A stretch of 64,000 nucleotides of DNA from JAJFKX01 sp965230265 (GTDB lineage Bacteria; Pseudomonadota; Gammaproteobacteria; Xanthomonadales; Wenzhouxiangellaceae). The stretch is from contig OZ245999.1 of NCBI GenBank assembly GCA_965230265.1, positions 62,001 to 126,000 on the forward strand, given 5' to 3'. Below are positions 8,864-16,599 of this stretch, piece by piece (positions within the stretch are counted from its first letter, which is position 1; each line of letters starts with the position of its first letter). The notes under the pieces were generated by a model. It made no database searches. It was given only the letters and a program-made list of their open reading frames with translations, and was not told the origin of the DNA. The translations under genes and the position numbers were made by a program.

Positions 8864-9641
8864 CTTGGTCACTCGCTGTTGTTTTCGAACGGCCTAGCAA
8901 GGCCGCTAGTTGAGCATACCCCATGACAGTCATCATGGGGAAAAGACTGGCAAAGGCAATCAGGCCAAAGCCATCAATCAATGGATTGCGGCCGGGTACC
9001 GACTCGGCTAGCCCAAGTCCCAGCGCTGCCACCAGCGGAACGGTGACGGTCGAGGTGGTGACACCGCCGGAGTCGTAGGCCAGGGGTACAATCATGCGTG
9101 GTGCAAATGCCGTTTGTATCACCACCACCACATAACCGGCGATGATGTAGTAGTGAATCGGGTCACCGGCCACGATCCGGTAACTACCCAGGGCAATACC
9201 GATGGCGACGCCCAGCGCCACTGCAATCCGTAAACCGGATACCTTGATTGCCCCGGCTGAAACCTCATTGGCCTTGATCGCTACGGCAACCAGTGATGGT
9301 TCGGCAATGGTAGTGCTGAATCCGATTGCAAATGCAAATGCATAGACCCACAGGTACATATCCCAGCTTATCGTCTGCAATTGATCGGCACCAGCTATGA
9401 ACTGCGGTGCTGTCAACTGTGTGGCCATCAGGCGACCAAGCGGGAAAAGCGCCTTCTCCAGGCCGATCAAAAACAAGCTTAAGCCAACGATGACATAAAC
9501 AAAACCGATAACAACCCGTCGCAGGTTTCGTATCGGACGCCGCAACACCGCAAGCTGAAAACCGAACAGAATGACTGCAATGGGGATCACATCTTTGACA
9601 GTGGTGAAAAGGACGTCAATCCATTCCAGCAGAAAGCTCAT
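8853..9641 (-). CDS. DUF1538 family membrane protein (second copy)
   Basis: Polytopic inner-membrane protein of 262 residues in the uncharacterised DUF1538 family. The signature is AYDSGGVTTSTVTVPLV followed by GRNPLIDGFGLIAFASLFPM, both nearly identical in the neighbouring copy at 9638. An earlier STTIAEPSLVAVA stretch also matches the neighbour. Roughly seven to eight hydrophobic segments are present, with conserved Asp, Glu and Ser/Thr inside membrane regions, as expected for a transporter. The gene overlaps the first copy by 4 bp (ATGA) and is followed directly by PII-like and CBS genes. I infer that the two copies form a heteromer or two halves of a transporter gated by the soluble partners. 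No substrate can be assigned. Confidence 0.85.
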   Translation of the reverse strand: MSFLLEWIDVLFTTVKDVIPIAVILFGFQLAVLRRPIRNLRRVVIGFVYVIVGLSLFLIGLEKALFPLGRLMATQLTAPQFIAGADQLQTISWDMYLWVYAFAFAIGFSTTIAEPSLVAVAIKANEVSAGAIKVSGLRIAVALGVAIGIALGSYRIVAGDPIHYYIIAGYVVVVIQTAFAPRMIVPLAYDSGGVTTSTVTVPLVAALGLGLAESVPGRNPLIDGFGLIAFASLFPMMTVMGYAQLAALLGRSKTTASDQDEI

Positions 9642-10381
9642 GTGATCAGCATCCCATAGATCATGACAAAGATCATCGGCATCAATGAGGCAAAAGCGAT
9701 CAGGCCAAAACCATCAATCATGGGATTACGGCCCTTGATGGATGATGCCAACCCCACTCCTAGGGCTGTTACCAGCGGTACGGTAATGGTCGATGTTGTG
9801 ACACCGCCGGAATCATAGGCAATGCCGATGATTTCTTCTGGCGCCAGTGTGGTCATGATAACCACAAGTATGTAACCAATGATAATTATCCAGTGGATCG
9901 GCCAACCTTTGAGTATTCGCACAACGCCAAGCACGATCGCGAACCCCACTGCCAGCGCCACCGTAAACCGCAGCCCATTGGCATAGGTTGCCCGTGCTAT
10001 GTCGGTGGTTTCAATCATTTCGGCTGCAGCTGCTACCGTGGCGGCTTCACCGGCGACGGCTATCAGTGCCGGTTCGGCTACAGTTGTCCCAAAACCGAGC
10101 GCGAAGGCAAATATTAATAGCCACCAGACGTTGCCTTTGCTGGCAAAGCTATACGCCATCGATTCGCCAATCGGGAAAAGCCCCATCTCCAGCCCGAAGA
10201 TGAAGAATGTAAGACCAAGGATCACTGCTCCCATACCAATCAGCAGGCCCATGATATCCGGCAGGGGCTGTTGCAGGACAAGTAGTTGAAAAAACAACAC
10301 CACCGCAACAATCGGCACAAGGTCGCGGGCACTGCCAATCAGCGACTGCAGAAATTTCTTCAATGAAGCATACTGGCTCAT
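9638..10381 (-). CDS. DUF1538 family membrane protein (first copy)
   Basis: First gene of the four-gene operon, 247 residues, multi-spanning. It carries the same signatures as its neighbour: TTVAEPALIAVAGEA, AYDSGGVTTSTITVPLV and GRNPMIDGFGLIAFASLMPM. The two proteins therefore arose by tandem duplication, and their persistent pairing suggests distinct non-redundant roles. The ATG at 10381 follows a roughly 490 bp non-coding stretch that should hold the operon promoter. DUF1538 proteins have no established function that I know of; the acidic, Gly- and Ser/Thr-rich intramembrane motif is what one would expect at an ion or small-solute site. The gene is not part of any recognisable pathway here. 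Confidence 0.85.
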   Translation of the reverse strand: MSQYASLKKFLQSLIGSARDLVPIVAVVLFFQLLVLQQPLPDIMGLLIGMGAVILGLTFFIFGLEMGLFPIGESMAYSFASKGNVWWLLIFAFALGFGTTVAEPALIAVAGEAATVAAAAEMIETTDIARATYANGLRFTVALAVGFAIVLGVVRILKGWPIHWIIIIGYILVVIMTTLAPEEIIGIAYDSGGVTTSTITVPLVTALGVGLASSIKGRNPMIDGFGLIAFASLMPMIFVMIYGMLIT

Positions 10382-10871
10382 GGCTCAGACAGACACTTAT
10401 GTAATGCCAGTCTACATAATAATGCAATTGGAAAAGATATTGTGAGTAACCGGGAGCTACGCTGCGTTTCCACCCGATAAATTGACATTGCTTACCAGGC
10501 TTATACGACCATTGGGTGCGGATTCGAAGCTTATTATCCCGAACGGCAGTCTGGCAGGCGGTCGTTCAGAAAGTGGGTCTGCATACCCATGTGCGTATAA
10601 TAACCGAGAGAACAATCGTGGGTTCGCGATTTTTGGCCAGCAAGCACCATAGTGAAGGGTAGCAGCGGTCAGATTGTGGGTAGCCGATCAATCAGGCATA
10701 GTATTGACTCTGTTGCCCGCCGCCAAATACTTTCAAGGACCATCTAATGAATAACAGGCTTATGTTACCTGGGCGACAATCGTGATAGGTATAGGTGCTT
10801 TGTTCGGCAAGGTTTTTAAACGCCCAAAAGCATAACAGTTTATGGACTTAGTTTAACGGTTAATATTTGTA
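10382..10871. other. Divergent intergenic region, no gene seen
   Basis: About 490 bases between the divergent DUF1538 operon and the M23 peptidase. Both transcription units must start here. I see no open frame with coding character, no tRNA-like fold and no strong hairpin with a T-run. A TTGACT hexamer near 10706 is an isolated -35-like match without a convincing -10 at proper spacing. Confidence 0.45.
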
Positions 10872-11792
10872 ATGATATACGGCAAAACCAGCAATTATTG
10901 GTTTGGTTATTCAGGTGGGTTCTGGATAATACTCATTCTATTGGTTGTATCAAATATTGCCAGCGCACAGATATACAAATATAAAGACGAAAATGGCCGA
11001 TGGGTATTTACTGACAAACCACCAGTCAGTGAACAGGCTGAAACCATTCAGATTAAATCGGCAGCGAAAGCCGCCGCTGAGCCTGAAGTGATAGCTGAAC
11101 GCGTTGATGGTCAGAATGTTCTCAAAGTAGTCAATCCATTACCGGTTGTGATAGAAGCTGAATTGTTATCTTCAGTATTTGGCAATCAGCCGCGTAAACA
11201 AGTGATTGGTTCTCAATCAACTGCGGTCTTATATCAGGGTACTCAGGCGATTCCAGAGTTTGGCTTTCGATGGACATTGGGTGATCCGGCGGCACAGCAG
11301 GATGATTATGCCTATCGCCTGCCGCTACCAGCCAATGGGACTTATCGAATATCGCAGGCATTTAATGGCCGTTTTTCACATGGGCAACAACCGAGCAGCT
11401 ATGCCGTGGATTTTGAAATGCCGGAGGGCACAGACATTACTGCGGCACGTGATGGTGTGGTGGTTTTGATTAAAGACAATTATGGCTTTGGAGGCAAAAG
11501 CGATTATTTTCTGGATAAAGCCAATCATGTCATGGTGTTTCACGCGGATGGTACCTATGCCATTTATGCGCATATTTTGCAGGGCTCGGTAACGGTTGAT
11601 CCCGGCGACAGGGTACTTGCCGGTCAGCGTATTGCCAGATCCGGGTCATCCGGTTTTTCTACTGGGCCACATTTGCATTTTGCGTTACTTAGAAACAGCA
11701 ATTCTCAGTTGGTTTCGATACCGTTTATGTTCAGAGATAGTCAGGGTAAAAAGTTCACGCCCATACCGGGAATGGAAGTGAATGGTCGCTAG
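10872..11792 (+). CDS. M23 family metallopeptidase with DUF4124 domain
   Basis: Exported 306-residue zinc peptidase. A hydrophobic signal segment (FWIILILLVVSNIASAQ, about residues 17-33) is followed by a DUF4124 module (YKYKDENGRWVFTDKPP), then a linker and the LytM/M23 domain from about residue 165. The zinc ligands are visible: His and Asp in FSHGQQPSSYAVDFEMP (H-x9-D) and the H-x-H in GPHLHFAL. The strand YAIYAHILQGSVTV holds the conserved catalytic-site His (Y-A-H). Such proteins cleave peptide cross-links in peptidoglycan in the periplasm. The active-site set is complete, so it is probably an enzyme rather than a degenerate amidase activator. No clear Shine-Dalgarno site is visible before the ATG. 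Confidence 0.88.
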   Translation: MIYGKTSNYWFGYSGGFWIILILLVVSNIASAQIYKYKDENGRWVFTDKPPVSEQAETIQIKSAAKAAAEPEVIAERVDGQNVLKVVNPLPVVIEAELLSSVFGNQPRKQVIGSQSTAVLYQGTQAIPEFGFRWTLGDPAAQQDDYAYRLPLPANGTYRISQAFNGRFSHGQQPSSYAVDFEMPEGTDITAARDGVVVLIKDNYGFGGKSDYFLDKANHVMVFHADGTYAIYAHILQGSVTVDPGDRVLAGQRIARSGSSGFSTGPHLHFALLRNSNSQLVSIPFMFRDSQGKKFTPIPGMEVNGR

Positions 11793-11897
11793 GTGCATAT
11801 TAGAAGAACGGTGCTTTGGCAGTAGTTCAATGGCCCGGGACTCTACGGTTTTTTAGTCGTGTGACAATGTGATCTGGTATGTGCAACAGGAATTAGA

Positions 11898-12239
11898 ATG
11901 AAAGTATTGATGAATATTATTTTGGTCATCCTAGTGTTTCTGGCAATTGCATCGGGTGTTAGCAAAATGATGCTGATGCAGCAAGAGGTTGAGTTTTTTG
12001 GTCAATATGGGTTTAGCGATTTTATTTTGGTTATCTTTGGCGTCATTCAGTTACTTGGCGGAATATTTTTAATTTTTCAAAAGACCAGAGTGATAGGGGC
12101 GATAATGGTGGCTATCACCTTTTTGGTCTCACTGATTATGCTATTGATGGCAGGCAATGTTGTGATGGCAGTCATTACTTTTGTATGTGTCATGTTGCTG
12201 GGGTTGGTATTAAAGCCATCGTATAAAACCAGGCATTAG
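11898..12239 (+). CDS. DoxX-like small membrane protein
   Basis: Four-helix membrane protein of 113 residues. Hydrophobic segments run at about 3-22, 45-62, 67-85 and 88-106. The order of segments and the VFLAIASGVSKMMLMQQEVEFFGQ stretch after helix one are typical of DoxX/DoxD-like proteins, where a Gly-x-x-Lys at the end of helix one is common. The function of stand-alone DoxX-like proteins is not settled; they are often tied to redox or thiol stress. AGGAATTAG just before the ATG can act as a weak ribosome site. It appears to be monocistronic, since a hairpin terminator follows at 12285. Confidence 0.72.
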   Translation: MKVLMNIILVILVFLAIASGVSKMMLMQQEVEFFGQYGFSDFILVIFGVIQLLGGIFLIFQKTRVIGAIMVAITFLVSLIMLLMAGNVVMAVITFVCVMLLGLVLKPSYKTRH

Positions 12240-12284
12240 CGTGCCTGTGAGAGAGCAGATTAAAAGATGAGGGATGCACAATTC

Positions 12285-12322
12285 GCCTGAGCTGAGTAAT
12301 GGCCTCAGATCAGGCAGCTTTT
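12285..12322 (+). terminator. Probable rho-independent terminator after the DoxX-like gene
   Basis: GCCTGA-g-CTGAG pairs with CTCAG-a-TCAGGC (11 pairs with one internal mismatch, 7-base loop). The stem is followed by AGC and four T. It lies 46 bp after the DoxX-like stop codon. Confidence 0.55.
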
Positions 12323-12389
12323 ACTAACTGAATAGCCCGCCTGAATTGAAAACAAAAGGTGATTGCACCACTGGTGCACTTCATGGCCT

Positions 12390-12572
12390 TTACTTGTAAC
12401 AGTGCCAATGTCGTGTTTTAACCTTCCAGCAATTTAAGTGCTTTGCGGGCTGTTTGTGCACCACGATGACAGGGCGGGTATAGCGATGGTTATCGACCAC
12501 ATACACTTTCTTATGCGCATGTCCACAGCCAGTCATCAAAATCACCAATATCAAATAGCTCACTCGCAGCAT
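12390..12572 (-). CDS. Small putative lipoprotein
   Basis: Sixty-residue exported protein. The ATG at 12572 is chosen because GAGGAG sits 8 bases upstream, which a start at 12599 would place inside the coding region. The signal MLRVSYLILVILMTGCGHAH ends in a good lipobox (LMTGC). The mature part is very small, basic and rich in His, Lys and Tyr (HKKVYVVDNHRYTRPVIVV), and ends with CWKVKTRHWHCYK, where two Cys could pair. I do not recognise a family. His- and Cys-rich mature segments can bind metals, but this is speculation. Confidence 0.65.
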   Translation of the reverse strand: MLRVSYLILVILMTGCGHAHKKVYVVDNHRYTRPVIVVHKQPAKHLNCWKVKTRHWHCYK

Positions 12573-12765
12573 TGTATTGCTCCTCAAAGACTTAACCATT
12601 AACTCTATAACGTCTGAACCAGCACTGGGTTGACGGTAGTGATTGTCAGCAGGTTTTCGGAAGGTTCATGGAAGAGACTATTGCTACGCTTTGTTTCAAA
12701 TATCCACCGGCATGCCCTGGGGTGTGTGAAAGCGATATAAAACAATAACATAGCGAGGAAAAGCA

Positions 12766-13749
12766 ATGACCACAGCGAATACAGTACCTGATTTATCCCA
12801 ACCTTTGATCAATGAGCCAGAGCAGACATCGCCTCCAGCGCAGACCAGCAGTCTGGGGCCGCTGGAGAGTTTGGTCGGGACCTGGACCAATCAGAATATT
12901 CACGGTACCGATAAAGGCGGACCAGCAAGTCCTTATGCCTATAACCTGATGGTGCTGCCACAGGTGGATTCATCTTCGCCGACGGGTTACATTTTGAAGA
13001 ATTTCTCGTATTACGAGGAAATCACTTTTTCTTCCATTCATGGTAATGCCCCCAACCGAGGTGGTATGGGCACTCAGGTAGCCAATACACTGTTTTATGA
13101 GCAGCGGGTGTACTTTGCAGATGGACCCAATAAAGATGCTCTGGTGCATGCCGAAAATGGTTCGTGGCTGTTTTTGAGTGATCGTTTGCAGCTGCTGGGC
13201 CCCTATGGTGATGGTGAAGGCCCCAATGTGGGCACAGAAACCCTGCCGGACAGCAAAGTGCCGACTCAGGAATATGACATTGTTAAACAGATGTCAGTAC
13301 CGCATGGCAATTCCATTTTGTCTGCAGGTAAATACATCGAAAAATCTTCTGGCTCACCGGTCATTACAGCTCCCCCGGTGGTGCTGCCCACAGGTGTGAA
13401 CACGGACCAGTACAGTGTTCAAAGTGTTGGCAATTTAAACCCGGCATTCACCAACAACCCTAACCAGCCATTGATCGATGCATTGAATGTCCAAAATGCG
13501 GATAAGTATATTCAGCTGTATGTGGACTCAAACAATGGAGGACACCCGGTCACCAATATTGGTTTTGAGCAGCAGCATGCCAAAGTGACTCGCTACTATG
13601 CCAATTACTGGCTGGAGGCTTTCGGTGGTTCCCCCGAATATACCCAACTGCAATATTCGCAGACCATTCTGATGGACATTCCCATTGCTGGTGTGGGGGT
13701 GGTGAGCTTTCCGCATATCACTGCCAATACACTCACCAAAAAAGCATAA
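12766..13749 (+). CDS. Putative heme-binding, lipocalin/nitrobindin-like protein
   Basis: A 327-residue soluble protein with no signal peptide. The segment LGPLESLVGTWTNQNIHGTD near residue 30 is the opening strand pattern (L-x-S-L-x-G-x-W) of lipocalin- and nitrobindin-like beta-barrels, and EEITFSSIHGNAPNRGG followed by FYEQRVYFADG and LVHAENGSWLFL resembles the later strands of bacterial proteins annotated as heme-binding. The His that would ligate heme cannot be identified with confidence. GAGGAAAAG precedes the ATG. The amine-oxidase-like gene begins 35 bp after its stop, so the two are probably one operon. I infer that the barrel protein binds a small ligand or heme for that enzyme. The family assignment is from pattern only. 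Confidence 0.5.
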   Translation: MTTANTVPDLSQPLINEPEQTSPPAQTSSLGPLESLVGTWTNQNIHGTDKGGPASPYAYNLMVLPQVDSSSPTGYILKNFSYYEEITFSSIHGNAPNRGGMGTQVANTLFYEQRVYFADGPNKDALVHAENGSWLFLSDRLQLLGPYGDGEGPNVGTETLPDSKVPTQEYDIVKQMSVPHGNSILSAGKYIEKSSGSPVITAPPVVLPTGVNTDQYSVQSVGNLNPAFTNNPNQPLIDALNVQNADKYIQLYVDSNNGGHPVTNIGFEQQHAKVTRYYANYWLEAFGGSPEYTQLQYSQTILMDIPIAGVGVVSFPHITANTLTKKA

Positions 13750-13784
13750 CCAATCCAATAATCAATGATAAGAAGGAGTCAATA

Positions 13785-15476
13785 ATGTCGACACAGGATA
13801 TTGATCATTTACCAGAAAAAGCAGAGATGGTCATTGTGGGCGCAGGGGTATCGGGGTTGTATTGTGCCTGGCGACTGCTGGATAAAAACCCATCACAAAA
13901 AGTGGTGATTGTGGAACGCCTGAACCGCACGGGAGGCCGTTTGGATACCGATTTGATTAAAATTAAGGGGGATGATGGGGTTCAAACCGTGCGTGACGAA
14001 GAAGGTGGTATGCGCTTTAACTATGGTATGCAGGAGTTGATGGCGCTCAATGGGGCGTTAAACCTCTGTGACGATATCGTACCGTTTCCGATGGCGCCAA
14101 CCGATGGGCCCAATAATAACCGTTACTTTTTCCGCGGTGGAAACTTTACCGTGGCAGAGTCCGAAGCCGACCCTTCTATCTGGAGCCAGTATTACAACCT
14201 GGCTGAAGATGAAAAAAACAAATCACCGGTGACCATTATCACCGAAGTTTATGACCGGATAGTTCGTCACAACAATGAAGTTCCACCGGATTATCCAACA
14301 CCGGACTTCTGGCAAAAATTCCGTTTGGAATTTAAGTGGAATGGTACGCCGATGAACGAGTGGCAATTATGGGGGTTGTTACGGGAAATGGGGTATACCG
14401 AAGAGTGTATAACCATGCTGGCTCATGGCATTGGTTTTGAAGGGCCATTCTGGTCTTTGGCCAATGCTGGAGAGGCTTTCCAGATTTTGGAAGACTTCCC
14501 CAAAAACCCTACCTATTTCACCTTTCGCGACGGTTTTAGCACATTGCCGAATGCGCTGCGCAGTAAAGTTGAGCAGGCAGGTGGGCAAATATTCCTCAGT
14601 ACGCATGTCAATGCCATTCATAAGAGCGAACATGGTTATCGCCTTAACCTGACGGTCGCACCCACTGATGAGTCATCCAGTCCCTTTGTGGACAATGGGG
14701 TGCATCGGGATATTCATGCATCAAAAATCATACTTGCCGTTGCTTCAAAAGCCATGGCTGATTTGTATGCCAGCTCTCCGGTGTTCAACAAAGCGTCACA
14801 GGCAGAGCAGATCTGGGAAGATATTCAGAGTGTGGTCAATATGCGCCTGCTGAAAATCAATATGTATTATGACGAAACCTGGTGGGAAGATGACGATGTG
14901 GTTGACCCCACTGTTCAGTACGGTCCGTCGTTTACGGATTTGCCAGTTAATTCCGTCTATCCATTTTATTCATTGGCTGGGCCGGCTGATTATCATAACC
15001 CGGCGGCATTAACCATTTATTGTGATTTTAATAACACCAATTTTTGGCAGGGCCTGCAGAATGTTGGCCCGTATTTTAACTCAGAGTTGCAGACCGCTCA
15101 CAGTCGGCCACCACAGGTTTTATTTGCTGCATCAGAGGCCGTGGTTGAAGAGGCGACCAAGCAGTTCACACAAATCTTTAGGCCCAAAAAACCGATACCC
15201 CAACCTGTTTTAACCAGTTATCGTCTATGGGGTGGAGAAAGTGATTTTGGTTATGCTTATCATCAGTGGGCAATGAACGCAGATGACTCAGAGGTGATGC
15301 AACGCATGGTCGAACCGGTCGAGCATATTTATACCTGCAATGAGGCGTATTCGGATATGCAAGGCTGGGTCAATGGTTCATTGCGTTCGGCTGATCATGT
15401 GCTGGCCAAATTCAATATCCGGCCATTGATAGACGATCCGGATAACCGGCCATGTAAACCAAACGAGTCTAGTTGA
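13785..15476 (+). CDS. FAD-dependent amine-oxidase-like oxidoreductase
   Basis: Flavoenzyme of 563 residues. The Rossmann dinucleotide motif is MVIVGAGVSGLYCAWRLL (G-x-G-x-x-G) with the acidic strand end VVIVERLNRTGGRLDT, the latter being the G-G-R element of amine oxidases. Near the C-terminus, CNEAYSDMQGWVNGSLRSAD matches the second FAD-contact block of flavin monoamine oxidases (E-x-x-S-x-x-x-G-W-x-x-G-A). There is no signal peptide, so it should be cytoplasmic. AAGGAG lies 9 bases before the ATG. It follows the heme-binding-like gene by 35 bp and is followed by a strong terminator, so the pair forms a closed transcription unit. The substrate is unknown; L-amino acids, polyamines or other amines are all possible. 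Confidence 0.82.
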   Translation: MSTQDIDHLPEKAEMVIVGAGVSGLYCAWRLLDKNPSQKVVIVERLNRTGGRLDTDLIKIKGDDGVQTVRDEEGGMRFNYGMQELMALNGALNLCDDIVPFPMAPTDGPNNNRYFFRGGNFTVAESEADPSIWSQYYNLAEDEKNKSPVTIITEVYDRIVRHNNEVPPDYPTPDFWQKFRLEFKWNGTPMNEWQLWGLLREMGYTEECITMLAHGIGFEGPFWSLANAGEAFQILEDFPKNPTYFTFRDGFSTLPNALRSKVEQAGGQIFLSTHVNAIHKSEHGYRLNLTVAPTDESSSPFVDNGVHRDIHASKIILAVASKAMADLYASSPVFNKASQAEQIWEDIQSVVNMRLLKINMYYDETWWEDDDVVDPTVQYGPSFTDLPVNSVYPFYSLAGPADYHNPAALTIYCDFNNTNFWQGLQNVGPYFNSELQTAHSRPPQVLFAASEAVVEEATKQFTQIFRPKKPIPQPVLTSYRLWGGESDFGYAYHQWAMNADDSEVMQRMVEPVEHIYTCNEAYSDMQGWVNGSLRSADHVLAKFNIRPLIDDPDNRPCKPNESS

Positions 15477-15482
15477 GTTTAT

Positions 15483-15510
15483 CCGGGCCACCAGTTGGCC
15501 CGGCTTTTTT
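15483..15510 (+). terminator. Rho-independent terminator after the amine-oxidase-like gene
   Basis: CCGGGCCA/TGGCCCGG forms an 8-bp stem with a 5-base loop followed by C and six T. It begins 7 bp after the stop codon at 15476. Confidence 0.85.
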
Positions 15511-15624
15511 ATCAGCTGGGTTTAGATTGATCGTCTGGACTGCCTATCTAGTTCTACGTGCGGTAATACTTTGCCCTTGTTATGATCTGGTTTATGTACA
15601 CCTTTGACTATTGAGGAATATCCT

Positions 15625-16401
15625 ATGCGGGCCTTTATTAGTGCGTTTTGTTTGTTGCTGGCTGTTGGCAATGCTTATGGCTGGGGAAAAACCGGGCATC
15701 GTGTGACAGGTGCGGTGGCTGAATCTTTTTTATCAGACAATGCCCGACAAGGTATCCGGGATATATTGGGCGTTGAAGGTTTGGCGGAGAGTTCAGACTG
15801 GCCGGATTTTATGCGTTCCAGCCCGGAAGAATTCTGGCAGCGCGATGCCTCACCTTTTCATTATGTCACCGTTCCTGAAGGGCAAACCTATGTTGATGTG
15901 GGGCCGCCGCCAGAGGGGGATGGGGTTACAGCACTGGAGCAGTTTTCCAAAACCGTGAAAAGTACGGATGCCAGTCTGGACGAAAAGCAGCTCGCGTTGC
16001 GTTTTATTGTGCATATTATTGGTGATCTTCATCAACCGTTACATGTAGGCAATGGCACGGACCGGGGCGGCAATGACTTTCTGGTGACTTTTTTTGGCGA
16101 AGTATCTAATCTGCATTCGGTATGGGACAGTAAGTTGCTTGAAGATGAACAGCTTTCCTATAGTGAGTTAAGCCATTGGTTAACGGCCAAAATCACACCT
16201 GAATTATTTACTGAATGGAATGATGCCGACCCTTTGGTATGGGTTGCTGAGAGTGCCAAGATTCGAGACACCATCTACCCAGAGCAGCGTGATATACGTT
16301 GGGATTATATTTTCAATCATAGACACATATGGCGCACCAGATTGTCACAGGGGGGCGTCAGAATAGCGGCATATTTGAATCAATTATTTTCGGAAAGTTA
16401 A
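15625..16401 (+). CDS. S1/P1 family secreted nuclease
   Basis: Zinc-dependent single-strand nuclease of the S1/P1 family. GAGGA 7 bases before the ATG at 15625 decides the start; the longer frame begins at TTG 15604. The signal MRAFISAFCLLLAVGNAYG is cut so that Trp becomes the first mature residue: W-G-K-T-G-H supplies Trp1 and His6, both zinc ligands in nuclease P1. Further ligands are in SSDWPDF (Asp), SPFHYV (His), FIVHIIGDLHQPLHVGN (H-x6-H-x3-H) and SNLHSVWD (H-x3-D). At 258 residues it has the usual length of bacterial members. It would degrade RNA or single-stranded DNA outside the cell or in the periplasm, and may serve phosphate or nucleoside scavenging. Confidence 0.92.
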   Translation: MRAFISAFCLLLAVGNAYGWGKTGHRVTGAVAESFLSDNARQGIRDILGVEGLAESSDWPDFMRSSPEEFWQRDASPFHYVTVPEGQTYVDVGPPPEGDGVTALEQFSKTVKSTDASLDEKQLALRFIVHIIGDLHQPLHVGNGTDRGGNDFLVTFFGEVSNLHSVWDSKLLEDEQLSYSELSHWLTAKITPELFTEWNDADPLVWVAESAKIRDTIYPEQRDIRWDYIFNHRHIWRTRLSQGGVRIAAYLNQLFSES

Positions 16402-16599
16402 GCGAAGTGAATACAGTCGGTTGAAGGCATCAGCATCAATAATGATATTGATCTTGCTAATCAAAAGATGGGGCTTTTAATTGGCGTTTATCAGAGTGTG
16501 CTAAAGGCATTAGTCGTTGTATTGCAGTGGTAGGCTTGCACAAAGTACGAAGAAAGCGGTACTATGTGTACGAGTCAGGTCGTATAAAAACCACACACT

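Noticed and set aside
7815..10550. Similar TATCCCGAAC...CAGT stretches near 7819 and 10537
   Set aside because: The shared core is short and interrupted, so a repeat cannot be claimed.
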